64,000 bases of DNA from Flagellimonas meridianipacifica (GTDB lineage Bacteria; Bacteroidota; Bacteroidia; Flavobacteriales; Flavobacteriaceae): positions 620,001-684,000 of the forward strand of contig NZ_PVYX01000002.1 in the NCBI RefSeq assembly GCF_003001695.1, in the 5' to 3' direction. Positions 54,548 to 62,594 of this stretch are shown here, one piece after another; the stretch's first letter is position 1; each line of letters begins with the position of its first letter. A model generated the notes under the pieces. That model was given only the letters and a program-made list of their open reading frames with translations, had not been told where the DNA came from and searched no databases. The position numbers and the translations under genes are program-made.

Positions 54548-54937
54548 CTATCCATTATATCTGTGAAACTCTGTAATCGTAAGATAATATCCATCAAGGT
54601 CACGCAAAGAAAATTCTTTTTTCGTTGAGCTTGGGTTAACATGGATTTCTTCATCAACGGGATGCTTTATCCGCTCAACATTTTTTCGTACCTCTTCCAT
54701 GCTTTCCGTCCGGAAATACAAGATGAGTCCATTTCCAGGCTTGATATTCGGATTTACCATAGTGGGATGCTCGTGAGCTCCCCACTTATGTAGGCAAAGC
54801 ATGATTTTGTCGTTCCTGTCTACCAATACAGCAAACACATCCCCTCCATGTTTTCTGCTATATCCAAAGACAGCCTCATACCACTTGGCGCTGGCTTCCA
54901 CATTTTTCACGGCTATGATCGGGTCAATTTCGGTCAT
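54548..54937 (-). CDS. VOC-family protein (bleomycin-resistance-like)
   Basis: 129 aa. IIAVKNVEASAKWYEAVFGY and FSLRDLDGYYLTITEFH give the VOC frame. The terminal metal-ligand Glu is replaced by Thr. The internal LCLHKWGAHEHPTM segment is His-rich. Probably a binding protein, possibly for an aromatic or glycopeptide compound; function unknown. Confidence 0.83.
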   Translation of the reverse strand: MTEIDPIIAVKNVEASAKWYEAVFGYSRKHGGDVFAVLVDRNDKIMLCLHKWGAHEHPTMVNPNIKPGNGLILYFRTESMEEVRKNVERIKHPVDEEIHVNPSSTKKEFSLRDLDGYYLTITEFHRYNG

Positions 54938-54953
54938 CTGGTTTTTAAGTTAA

Positions 54954-55343
54954 TTACATTCCAATTGGCTGGATAATACTGTTTCTATTGCCTTCTGTGT
55001 CAAAGAAGGCGACATACAACCCAAAATTTGGAATGTTATGGGGTTCACCCAAAACCTCACCGCCATATTGATTTATGGCCTTCATGGATTCCTCAATATC
55101 GCCCACACCTATTACTACCGATGGATATTGTCCTGGTCTATTTGGGTCAATGGGAAAGAATCCTCCGTTTATGGTGCCAGCTGGTGTACCCGGTTTGGCA
55201 TCGGTCTTTGCTGTGGTGGCCAAAATATAGCCGCCAAATTCCTTTCCTAAAGGGCTCAATTCCCATCCAAAAACGGTCTTGTAAAATTCTGATGTTCTTT
55301 CCCCATTTTTATAGGGAAACTCGAAGTGTACTACAGGGTTCAT
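54954..55343 (-). CDS. VOC-family protein
   Basis: 129 aa. VVHFEFPYKNGERTSEFYKTVFGW keeps the first-strand His, but FFDTEGNRNSIIQP has Ser where the last metal Glu should be. Of the type often annotated as a glyoxalase/dioxygenase-like protein in Bacteroidota. Substrate unknown. 16 bp from the next VOC gene. Confidence 0.83.
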   Translation of the reverse strand: MNPVVHFEFPYKNGERTSEFYKTVFGWELSPLGKEFGGYILATTAKTDAKPGTPAGTINGGFFPIDPNRPGQYPSVVIGVGDIEESMKAINQYGGEVLGEPHNIPNFGLYVAFFDTEGNRNSIIQPIGM

Positions 55344-55381
55344 TGTTCATTTTTTTTGGTTGTCCTCTCCATGGTAGCAAA

Positions 55382-55756
55382 TCAAAGTTTGATGACGTAG
55401 GATTGCATTTCCTTCAAAACAGTGCTCGTTGTATTAGTGAATTTGTAAACATCACAAAAGGCATAGGTATTGTCTCCCATACGCATTTCACCATTGGCCG
55501 CCGCATCCCTTCCATGGGTAATTATACTGTGCAATGTCATTTCTTCGGCTGTATATTGTTTCATCGCATGTACCTCCTTGGCAAAAGCGTCCTTGCCTTC
55601 AATTTTCTTATCGCCATAAATGGTCCAAACCATATCGTCGCTGGCATGTTCCACAATGAAATCAGCATTACCTTTGGCAAAGGCAACATTCAAATCTTTT
55701 AAGAATTCTTTTCTTGGTGAATTACCACAATCGGCATGTAAATTTATTTTGGTCAT
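55382..55756 (-). CDS. NTF2/SnoaL-like protein
   Basis: 124 aa. KDLNVAFAKGNADFIVEHASDDMVW and WTIYGDKKIEGKDAFAKEVH are the cone-shaped NTF2-like frame, a pocket used for small ligands or as an isomerase/hydrolase. No specific catalytic motif. Between a VOC gene and a methyltransferase gene. Confidence 0.8.
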   Translation of the reverse strand: MTKINLHADCGNSPRKEFLKDLNVAFAKGNADFIVEHASDDMVWTIYGDKKIEGKDAFAKEVHAMKQYTAEEMTLHSIITHGRDAAANGEMRMGDNTYAFCDVYKFTNTTSTVLKEMQSYVIKL

Positions 55757-55760
55757 ATTC

Positions 55761-56195
55761 TCAAATATTTTTTAAACTGATTTCTTTCAAAGGATTTCCA
55801 CCATCAATAAATATTCTTCCATTCTTTGAAAGCGCTTTCTTTATTTTTTTCAATGCTTTTTCTTCTATTTCTGGATGTCGTCCATCCAAGGCCCCCACTC
55901 GAATCCCAACGGCAATATCGAATGGTATTTCTCCATTACCTAATTGAAAATCTTCAATGGCAACCTGACGAAATTCCAACTTTCCTGAAGCCATTTGTTG
56001 TTGCGAATTAAGTATTGCTTTTTCAATCGCCTTCTCGGAACGGTCAATAGCAAGAATATATCCGTTACCTATTCTTTCTGAAACAACCCTCGCCAAAGCC
56101 CCAGGACCACATCCAATTTCAAGTATCCTTACCCCAGGAAATAAGGGCAAAGCCTCAATAATATCAAGTAGCCTTCCTGAGAGTTGGTTTTTCAT
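55761..56195 (-). CDS. Short class I SAM-dependent methyltransferase
   Basis: 144 aa, short for the family. Motif I VRILEIGCGPGALARVVSE, ILAIDRSEKAIEKA (motif Asp), and NGRIFIDGG. Small-molecule methylation is likely. The ATG at 56195 overlaps the upstream SRPBCC stop by one base (TGATG). Confidence 0.83.
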   Translation of the reverse strand: MKNQLSGRLLDIIEALPLFPGVRILEIGCGPGALARVVSERIGNGYILAIDRSEKAIEKAILNSQQQMASGKLEFRQVAIEDFQLGNGEIPFDIAVGIRVGALDGRHPEIEEKALKKIKKALSKNGRIFIDGGNPLKEISLKNI

Positions 56196-56605
56196 CAATT
56201 TGATTCTACATAGCTTTTAAAATTATCCAAAATGGCCTGCCAGCCCTGTTGCTGTTGCTCCAGGGTATTCGTGTCTTCCACTTCAAAAGTTTCTACTATA
56301 GAAACGGCATTGCCCATTTTCTTGAAATCGATGCTGACCTTTCTTTCATCACCTAGGGCATATTCAATTGTTGTTTTGGGTTCAATCTGGGTATAGGTTC
56401 CTTCATAATCGAAGCCCATGCTACCATCCCTAGCTTCCATTCGAAAGCGGAACGACTTGCCAACTTCTAGGTTGTTTTCCGCCTGTGGACAGTGCCATTC
56501 CGGAATGGCAAAATTCCAGTTGACGATGTGCTCCGCTTTGGTCCAAAACTCCCAGATTTTATCAATACTACCTTTAACTTTTGTTTCTACCGTGATTTTT
56601 TTCAT
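56195..56605 (-). CDS. SRPBCC-family protein
   Basis: 136 aa. MKKITVETKVKGSIDKIWEF start, WNFAIPEWHCPQAENNLEVG, and the C-terminal helix QQQQGWQAILDNFKSYVE. AHSA1-like small-ligand fold. The start at 56605 is preferred over 56638. Coupled to the methyltransferase downstream. Confidence 0.85.
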   Translation of the reverse strand: MKKITVETKVKGSIDKIWEFWTKAEHIVNWNFAIPEWHCPQAENNLEVGKSFRFRMEARDGSMGFDYEGTYTQIEPKTTIEYALGDERKVSIDFKKMGNAVSIVETFEVEDTNTLEQQQQGWQAILDNFKSYVESN

Positions 56606-56610
56606 AATCT

Positions 56611-57000
56611 TTATGTTTTTTGTGTCCCTATTGCCCATGTGTTTCCCATATAATCTTGGAACATTCCCCTTTTGTCAGGGTCATCGTCCTTAACTTTAGG
56701 AGCTTCAATGCCTGGACAACCCGCTTTCAAGGCCTTCTCATAAACCTGGTCAACATCTGGGACATATACATGAAGCAAAAGATTATTTGCAGAATAATCT
56801 TCGGTTGTGCCACTCAGCATGATAATAGAGTCCATAATTTTGACTTCGGCATGGTTGATTTGTCCATCGCCTTTTTTAAAGAATCGAGTCAATTCTCCAT
56901 CAAAAACTGTTTTCAGAAAATCGATGAACTTTTGTGGGTTATCAACAATAAAATATGGGGAGACACAATTGTATCCGTCTGGTTTAAAGTTTGTTTTCAT
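56611..57000 (-). CDS. VOC-family protein, PhnB-like
   Basis: 129 aa. VSPYFIVDNPQKFIDFLKTV and FQDYMGNTWAIGTQ match PhnB-type VOC proteins (3-demethylubiquinone methyltransferase-like). The final metal-ligand Glu is Ala. Function unknown. Confidence 0.85.
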   Translation of the reverse strand: MKTNFKPDGYNCVSPYFIVDNPQKFIDFLKTVFDGELTRFFKKGDGQINHAEVKIMDSIIMLSGTTEDYSANNLLLHVYVPDVDQVYEKALKAGCPGIEAPKVKDDDPDKRGMFQDYMGNTWAIGTQKT

Positions 57001-57004
57001 AAGC

Positions 57005-57397
57005 TTATTTTAATCGAATTAATTCTCCTTTGCGCTTGTATATGTTTTTATAATCCCACTGGATTTCACGAGCTTTTTCCAGCCATCTTTGAAGAGCTTT
57101 TCCATCTATTTGAACAGCATCGGTATAAAAGATGGAGGCATCTTTATACTTTTTACCCAAGACATTCAGGCCTTCTTCTTCAAAACTTGCTCCGCTCCAA
57201 AACATGAGCCGTATCCCTGGTTTCTGTTTACTGTAGCCCACAATGGGATTTTCATCCAAGAACCAAACCGGATGCCGGTGCCAAATTTTGGCATTTGCTT
57301 CAGGTAAGTTCTTAAATATGATTTGTTCCAGTTTCTCGCATATCAATTGGTCACCAGCCGTCTGTGCTTCATGGTATGTTATGATTTCCTGTACCAT
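57005..57397 (-). CDS. DUF1801 protein
   Basis: 130 aa. Beta-rich fold of DUF1801/YdhG: WHRHPVWFLDENPIVGYSK and GIRLMFWSGASFEEEG are typical. Family function unknown. Lies 10 bp after a PhnB-type gene. Confidence 0.8.
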   Translation of the reverse strand: MVQEIITYHEAQTAGDQLICEKLEQIIFKNLPEANAKIWHRHPVWFLDENPIVGYSKQKPGIRLMFWSGASFEEEGLNVLGKKYKDASIFYTDAVQIDGKALQRWLEKAREIQWDYKNIYKRKGELIRLK

Positions 57398-57407
57398 TCA
57401 ATTATTT

Positions 57408-57830
57408 CTAGAAACCAGGGTTAAAATTTACCATCCACATCACCCCGAACTTATCGGTAAAACAACCAAAATAATCTCCCCAAAACTGGTCTTCCATGGG
57501 CATTTCAATGTCGCCACCTGCAGATAGTCCATTGAACAACCGATCCGCTTCTTCCCTGGATGTAGGGTGAAGGGAAATATAACTATTGTTCCCTAGGTTC
57601 AGCTTATGTCCCACAGAGGGCAGAATGTCCGAAGCCATGAGGATTGTGTCGTTGCCTATGGGCAGAGAGATATGCATGGTTCTGTTTTTTTCTGCTTCCG
57701 GTAACTTGTCTGTATCTGGGGCATCACCCATTTTCATATGCGAAGTGAATTCTCCACCTAAAATGGATCTGTAAAAAAGGAATGCTTCCTCAGTATTGCC
57801 GTCAAAATTGAGATAGGGATTTACTTTCAT
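57408..57830 (-). CDS. VOC-family protein, PhnB-like
   Basis: 140 aa from the ATG at 57830 (MKVNPYLNFDGNTEEAFLFY); the earlier ATG at 57884 lies inside the DinB gene. TDKFGVMWMVNF has Met in place of the last metal Glu. HISLPIGNDTILMASD is the central PhnB strand. Confidence 0.87.
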   Translation of the reverse strand: MKVNPYLNFDGNTEEAFLFYRSILGGEFTSHMKMGDAPDTDKLPEAEKNRTMHISLPIGNDTILMASDILPSVGHKLNLGNNSYISLHPTSREEADRLFNGLSAGGDIEMPMEDQFWGDYFGCFTDKFGVMWMVNFNPGF

Positions 57831-57862
57831 TTGTTCGTGTTTATTGGTTTTTGATTGTTGTT

Positions 57863-58372
57863 TTAATATACTCTTGCCACCCATTTTGGGGGGTCAAGTC
57901 CTTCTTTTCTCAATATAGCATTCAGTTGAGCGGAATGGTGCTGAACGTGCCGGAGGTTATACAACAGGATTTCAATAAGGGAATAATCCATTTTGCCAAC
58001 CTCGACATCTTCAACAAAACGCGGATTCCCGTTTTCCTCAAGACCCGTAATCACACTGTGACATTTCTTCTTGCTCAATTTGAGGTAGTCCAAAAGTTGT
58101 TCTTGGGGGTAATGCTCATTGGGCAGCACATCATCCAAGGCCTCCTCGGGCATGTTTTCCTGTTCTACAATGGTAAACGGCAGTTGCGGTTCAAAATCTG
58201 TTGGGGGAAGGGTCAGGTAATAGTCCAGAAAAACGGCTACGTGATAGGCCGTATAAAAAAATCGCTTGTTGTTCCAATACAGGGTTTCAGGACAGGCTTC
58301 GATTGCATTTAACAGCATGTCGATACTTGCTCCAAACTGTTGCCATAGGCTATTTTTTAATTCTGCCAGCAT
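57863..58372 (-). CDS. DinB-family metal-dependent hydrolase/transferase fold
   Basis: 169 aa, four-helix bundle. Histidines at AYHVAVFLDYY (near residue 43) and LRHVQHHSAQL near the end form the usual nickel/zinc triad. Some DinB-like proteins (BstA) transfer bacillithiol to electrophiles. Its place among VOC genes fits detoxification, which is inference. Confidence 0.85.
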   Translation of the reverse strand: MLAELKNSLWQQFGASIDMLLNAIEACPETLYWNNKRFFYTAYHVAVFLDYYLTLPPTDFEPQLPFTIVEQENMPEEALDDVLPNEHYPQEQLLDYLKLSKKKCHSVITGLEENGNPRFVEDVEVGKMDYSLIEILLYNLRHVQHHSAQLNAILRKEGLDPPKWVARVY

Positions 58373-58377
58373 TATTT

Positions 58378-58776
58378 TCAGTACTTGTTAAATAAGGCGA
58401 ATACTTGCACCTTGCCCAGCCGTAACCATATGGCTAGCCAAAGTACAATACCAAACAGTACAGGGAACAAGGTTTCAAAAGCCGAATCCCCATGAATGAT
58501 ATGGGTAGCTACGGCACCACCGAGCCAGCCCGTGAGAATAACAGCGCCAAAGCCTGAGGTCTGGGGGATGATATATAGTACCGTGCTTATTGATAGGATT
58601 AAACCAAGATACACCACCGAGCTTTCCGGGTAACCCAAGGACGTGGCGCCTGCCACAGCCTGCTCGGTCTGTAATAGGTTCATTACAGCCCCCATTAAGA
58701 ACATAATCGAAATAAGCCCTTGTAAGATATACGATATCCAAAGGCGTGCTTTCGAGGTCGGTTTGTTGTCTTCCAT
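58378..58776 (-). CDS. DoxX-like membrane protein
   Basis: 132 aa with four membrane helices (WISYILQGLISIMFLMGAVM, VVYLGLILSISTVLYIIP, FGAVILTGWLGGAVATHII, LFPVLFGIVLWLAIWL). AVATHIIHGD is a DoxX landmark. Family members join redox or sulfur metabolism complexes. Precedes dinB by 5 bp. Confidence 0.85.
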   Translation of the reverse strand: MEDNKPTSKARLWISYILQGLISIMFLMGAVMNLLQTEQAVAGATSLGYPESSVVYLGLILSISTVLYIIPQTSGFGAVILTGWLGGAVATHIIHGDSAFETLFPVLFGIVLWLAIWLRLGKVQVFALFNKY

Positions 58777-58859
58777 TTCTAATAGAATTTTATGGGTTAA
58801 TATTGTGATATATAAAGGTTTTCAAAAGTGACCATAAGTATCGTAAAAGCTAACCGATT

Positions 58860-59273
58860 TTATGATTTTGGCATTTTATCGGTATCCATATGCAGCATAT
58901 TCCAGCAATGTCCATCGGGGTCGGCAAAACTGAACAGGTACATCCAACCATCTACAAGTTGCGGATCTTCATAAATGCTGCCTCCTGCTTTCTTGACTTT
59001 ATCCGCAAATCCATCCACTTCCTCTTTACTCTCGGCGTCGATATTGATAAGCATTTCATTGCTTTTTTCGGTATCCGTGACGTCCTTATTAAGCCATTGA
59101 CCCATTTGCTCCTTCGGAAACAGCATCAGTACAAAATCATGTTCCCCAATAATAAAACTACCTAAATGTTCTGCATTTTTGTGCATTGGGTTTTCGCGAA
59201 AACCGATGTTCCTAAAAAACTGTTTGGACTTTTGAAGGTCGTTTACAGGTAGGTTCAGCCAGATTGTTTTCAT
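58860..59273 (-). CDS. VOC-family protein
   Basis: 137 aa. MKTIWLNLPVNDLQKSKQFF start, ADPDGHCWNMLHMD end; the Glu of the classical DPxGNxxE motif is Asn. Divergent from the GlxA-type regulator across a 138-bp region. Confidence 0.85.
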   Translation of the reverse strand: MKTIWLNLPVNDLQKSKQFFRNIGFRENPMHKNAEHLGSFIIGEHDFVLMLFPKEQMGQWLNKDVTDTEKSNEMLINIDAESKEEVDGFADKVKKAGGSIYEDPQLVDGWMYLFSFADPDGHCWNMLHMDTDKMPKS

Positions 59274-59326
59274 TTTCTATTGGTTTGTTGTTCAAAGGGT
59301 TGTTATAAAGATACTGGACTAAAACG

Positions 59327-59347
59327 GGAATCCGACATTATGATTCC
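59327..59347. promoter_or_regulatory. Candidate operator upstream of the GlxA-type regulator
   Basis: GGAATC (59327-59332), 9-bp spacer, GATTCC (59342-59347), extended on both sides by ACG/CGT with a one-base bulge. Lies in the divergent region between a VOC gene and the regulator, so autoregulation is possible. Confidence 0.35.
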
Positions 59348-59411
59348 GTCAATTTGGCGGGTTGATTGCGGCATTCATTTCAACTATATTTAAGCATCAA
59401 AAAAACCGGTG

Positions 59412-60386
59412 ATGAAGCACATATCCATTTTGATTCCGAAGGGCCATGTCAGTGTGGTCAATATTGCGGGAACCCATCAAATGTTGACTTGGGTGAACGA
59501 GTTCCGTAAAGAAACAGGTAGGGACCCACTGTTTCAAATCCAGTTGGTAGGACTGGACATGGAGGCGGATAAAAATGGAGGGCTTTTTGCAACGAGACCG
59601 GAAATTAGTATTCAGAATGTCAAAAAGACCGACCTTATCATCATACCCGCCATTCATGATGATTTTGAAACGGTTGTTAAAAGAAACAAAGACTTCATGC
59701 CTTGGATTGTCGGTCACTACAAAGAGGGAGCAGAAATCGTTAGCCTATGTGTATCGTCATTCTTTTTGGCCGCTACGGGATTGCTGGATGGAAAACCCTG
59801 TTCCACCCATTGGCAGTTTGCCAATGTTTTTAAAGAACACTTTCCCAAGGCCATACTGACAGATGAGCGGATTGTAACCGACTCGGATGGAATCTATACC
59901 AGTGGGGGTGCCTATGCCTTTACAAATTTGGTCATTTACCTTATTGAAAAGTATGCTGATAGGGAAACAGCAGTGATGGCGGCCAAAGGTTTTATGATTG
60001 ATATTGAACGAGGCAGTCAGTCTCCTTTTATGGTGTTCTCCGGCCAAAAGAACCATAAGGACGACATGGTGCTCAAAGCACAGGAATACATCGAGCAGAA
60101 CTACAAGGATAAGATTTCGGTCAATGACCTTTGTGAAAACATGGCATTGAGCCGAAGGACTTTTGAGCGTCGTTTCAAAAGCGCCACTTCCAATACGGTG
60201 CTCGAGTATTTACAGCGTGTCAAGATAGAGGCTGCCAAAAAGGAATTGGAAAAAGGCAGAAAAACAGTCAATGAAGTGATGTATGAAGTAGGATATAATG
60301 ATGCCAAAGCATTTAGGGATGTGTTCCGGAAAATTACCTCCATGTCTCCCAGACAATATCAAGTAAAGTATATGCCAGCTATTTAA
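59412..60386 (+). CDS. GlxA-type AraC regulator with DJ-1/PfpI domain
   Basis: 324 aa from the ATG at 59412 (a GTG precedes it). The N-terminal DJ-1/PfpI-like domain has the nucleophile-elbow cysteine in VSLCVSSFFLAATGLLDG and CSTHWQFANV. The C-terminal AraC HTH pair runs from ISVNDLCENMALSRRTFERR to VGYNDAKAFRDVFRK. GlxA-like proteins regulate amine and small-molecule metabolism. With the next gene, one of only two plus-strand genes in the island. Confidence 0.9.
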   Translation: MKHISILIPKGHVSVVNIAGTHQMLTWVNEFRKETGRDPLFQIQLVGLDMEADKNGGLFATRPEISIQNVKKTDLIIIPAIHDDFETVVKRNKDFMPWIVGHYKEGAEIVSLCVSSFFLAATGLLDGKPCSTHWQFANVFKEHFPKAILTDERIVTDSDGIYTSGGAYAFTNLVIYLIEKYADRETAVMAAKGFMIDIERGSQSPFMVFSGQKNHKDDMVLKAQEYIEQNYKDKISVNDLCENMALSRRTFERRFKSATSNTVLEYLQRVKIEAAKKELEKGRKTVNEVMYEVGYNDAKAFRDVFRKITSMSPRQYQVKYMPAI

Positions 60387-60396
60387 AATCCAATCC

Positions 60397-60975
60397 ATGA
60401 AAACAAAACAGCTCATATCAAATGGTAAAAAAATCATTTGGGAAATGGTTCCTGTAATTCTTGGTATTTGGATAGCGCTCTGGGTGAGCAATTGGAATGA
60501 GAATAAGCGGGACAGGCAATTTTTGGAACGGATCATGCAATCCGTACAAAGTGAGAACAAAGTCAATCTTGAAGAAATTAGTGTAATACGGCCAAGGCAA
60601 GAAAAGCTAATGGAAAACGTGGAAAATCATTTGAATGACAATGGTACGACAATCTTACAGATTTTATCGAAATCGGGAGGATTCAAGATTCCAGCAATAA
60701 AAAATGCCTCGTGGAAAGCGCTGACGGGGTCAAAAATTGAATTGATGGATTACAAAACCCTAAAAATACTTTCCGATATTGAGGAAGGTCAAAAAGCCTT
60801 TGAAAGTAAAATAGATTACGCCACTTCTTTTTTATATCAAAACCTTAACGCTACCGGAGAGGATGAGAAAACAATTTTCAAAGTGCTCCTTAACGACATC
60901 ATCGATTCCGAAAACCAATTGGAAAAACTGTTCAGGGAACTGGAAGGGATCGATTCGCAGCAGACCGGAAATTAA
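60397..60975 (+). CDS. Single-pass membrane protein of unknown function (DUF6090-like)
   Basis: 192 aa. N-terminal helix WEMVPVILGIWIALWVSNW followed by NENKRDRQFLERI resembles Bacteroidota DUF6090 proteins. The rest is helical and charged, likely periplasmic. Starts 11 bp after the GlxA regulator and is probably co-transcribed. No function known. Confidence 0.7.
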   Translation: MKTKQLISNGKKIIWEMVPVILGIWIALWVSNWNENKRDRQFLERIMQSVQSENKVNLEEISVIRPRQEKLMENVENHLNDNGTTILQILSKSGGFKIPAIKNASWKALTGSKIELMDYKTLKILSDIEEGQKAFESKIDYATSFLYQNLNATGEDEKTIFKVLLNDIIDSENQLEKLFRELEGIDSQQTGN

Positions 60976-61005
60976 CCTCGCCAAAAAGGTTGCTTTAGCT
61001 TATGA

Positions 61006-61401
61006 TTATTTGATTCCCAACCCCCCAATTACTTCAAATTCCTGTACTTTTTGTGGGCTTCCTTCGAGTATGGGTATTGCTTTTCCAATCAACTCCTTCA
61101 CCCCAGAAATATTCAAAGAATTGTCATGAGCCTGTTTGTTATCCCAAATCTCCGTTACCCATACATCGTCCGGATTCGTATGGTCCATGCTTATCGCATA
61201 TAATCGACAACCCTTTGCCGATTCCATCAATTCAGAGGCTTCAAGTAGTATTTTGGCAAGCTCTTTCCCTTTTCCCTCCTTGGCCGTCAACTTTCCATGT
61301 AGGCCATAGGATGTATTGTTTTCCAAATTGGTAAAACTCACTCGTGGTGAGCACTGTATGAAGAGTGCTGCACACAGGATTATGTAAAAGACATTTTTCA
61401 T
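61006..61401 (-). CDS. Antibiotic-biosynthesis-monooxygenase-like lipoprotein
   Basis: 131 aa. Lipoprotein signal with FIQC lipobox, unusual for this normally cytoplasmic family. The ABM ferredoxin-like fold follows: YGLHGKLTAKEGKGKELAKI, GCRLYAISMDHTNPDDVWV, WDNKQAHDNSL. Quinol monooxygenase-type proteins oxidise or degrade small aromatics. Convergent with the DUF6090-like gene. Confidence 0.83.
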   Translation of the reverse strand: MKNVFYIILCAALFIQCSPRVSFTNLENNTSYGLHGKLTAKEGKGKELAKILLEASELMESAKGCRLYAISMDHTNPDDVWVTEIWDNKQAHDNSLNISGVKELIGKAIPILEGSPQKVQEFEVIGGLGIK

Positions 61402-61407
61402 ATAGAT

Positions 61408-61818
61408 CTAATTACGTTTGGTACGCATTGCTTTCACTTTCTTTATGGATTCATCTCCTAAAAAATCGTTGTACTCCTTGGTTTCTGCACCGTAGATGGC
61501 TATTTTGCCTTCTTCATTAGCATGTACTCCCCAGCCGAATTTTTTGGTCAATGGTGAAGCTCGAAAACAAGGACGCCCCTTTGAGAAATAATGCTCCCTT
61601 TGTTCTTCCAACTCGTGTTCATCAAAATTTTGCCTTGTGGCAAAAACACCAAATAGCACATCATCTGAAGTATATTTGTAGGGATTCTCATAGAGCATTT
61701 CGAACTGTAGGTTCGCAATCGATTTCCTTTCTCCCTTAAGAGGGGGGATTTCCGCTTTAGCCGTCGGGCTGTCAGGAGCTATTTCTATAAAAGTGTTATA
61801 ATAGTTTATGGAATGCAT
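61408..61818 (-). CDS. DUF6157 protein
   Basis: 136 aa. INYYNTFIEIAPDSPTAKAE and NPYKYTSDDVLFGVFATR are the strongly conserved family core; KGRPCFRASPLTKKFGWGVH follows. No known function; often beside VOC and SRPBCC genes. Has its own -7 box and is followed 6 bp later by the monooxygenase lipoprotein. Confidence 0.85.
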   Translation of the reverse strand: MHSINYYNTFIEIAPDSPTAKAEIPPLKGERKSIANLQFEMLYENPYKYTSDDVLFGVFATRQNFDEHELEEQREHYFSKGRPCFRASPLTKKFGWGVHANEEGKIAIYGAETKEYNDFLGDESIKKVKAMRTKRN

Positions 61819-61833
61819 CTATATGGTTTTTGA

Positions 61834-61841
61834 CAAAAATA
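61834..61841 (-). promoter_or_regulatory. -7 promoter box of the DUF6157 gene
   Basis: Minus strand TATTTTTG (TAnnTTTG), 15 bp before the ATG at 61818; lies between the WYL regulator and this gene, so the two can be expressed separately. Confidence 0.5.
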
Positions 61842-61854
61842 AATAGATCTTGTG

Positions 61855-62589
61855 TCAACCCTTTGTCACAGGTAAATTGAAATGTTTGTCCCTTTGTATC
61901 CTTTCATGGTCTTCCAACGTCATTTTATGGGGAGAAAAATGCTCGTTTTTCAATGTCATTTTTTGAATTCTATCCATCCTGAAATTCCTGAACTCCTCAC
62001 GCAATCGACACCAGGCAATCACCATCCAGTTTTCCTCCATGTTGTGGTAGATGGCAAAAGGCTCGATATCCCTTGTACTGATTTTCTTTTCTCCCTCTTT
62101 TTTATATTGAATTTGGACAATCCGAAAATTGGTAAGTGCCTTTTGAATTTCGGATAAAAAATCACTTGTTATTTTATCCTGCCAGTTTTTTCCAATGATG
62201 GTCCTATGGGCAAGAAAATTCGCTTTCTCTTTTTCCCTTTTATTTAATACGGACCTTATTTTATCAATGGCTCTGTTGAATTCTCGAATCAAGGATTCAT
62301 CCTTGGTCTTGTCAATCAACTTTTTGCCAAAAATCAAGGCGTTGGCCTCGGATTCGGTAAACATTACCGGTGGAATAACATAACCTTCCACTAAGGTGTA
62401 GCCTTCTCCTTCCAGGGAGACTATGGGCACTCCTGCCTGTTCCAAAGCGATTAAGTCCCTGTATATGGTTCTTTTGCTTACTCCATACAAACTTGCCAAC
62501 TGTTTGACCTTTACCACTGACTTTGATTTCAGTTGAAGTAGAATTGAAGTCAATCTTGACAGTCTGGATATGTTACTTGAATAAGGCAA
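61855..62589 (-). CDS. YafY-type HTH-WYL transcriptional regulator
   Basis: 244 aa. N-terminal HTH (VKQLASLYGVSKRTIYRDL, LEQAGVPIVSLEGEGY), then a WYL sensing domain (EPFAIYHNMEENWMVIAWC). No ATG precedes the HTH, so the start is probably TTG at 62589, 5 bp after the YdeI stop. WYL proteins respond to nucleic-acid or small-molecule ligands. A likely regulator of the neighbouring genes. Confidence 0.85.
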   Translation of the reverse strand: MPYSSNISRLSRLTSILLQLKSKSVVKVKQLASLYGVSKRTIYRDLIALEQAGVPIVSLEGEGYTLVEGYVIPPVMFTESEANALIFGKKLIDKTKDESLIREFNRAIDKIRSVLNKREKEKANFLAHRTIIGKNWQDKITSDFLSEIQKALTNFRIVQIQYKKEGEKKISTRDIEPFAIYHNMEENWMVIAWCRLREEFRNFRMDRIQKMTLKNEHFSPHKMTLEDHERIQRDKHFNLPVTKG

Positions 62590-62594
62590 TTGGG

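Noticed and set aside
55028..55702. 224-codon plus-strand frame across two minus-strand genes
   Set aside because: It crosses the end of a VOC gene and an NTF2-like gene that are both well supported; the composition is not protein-like.
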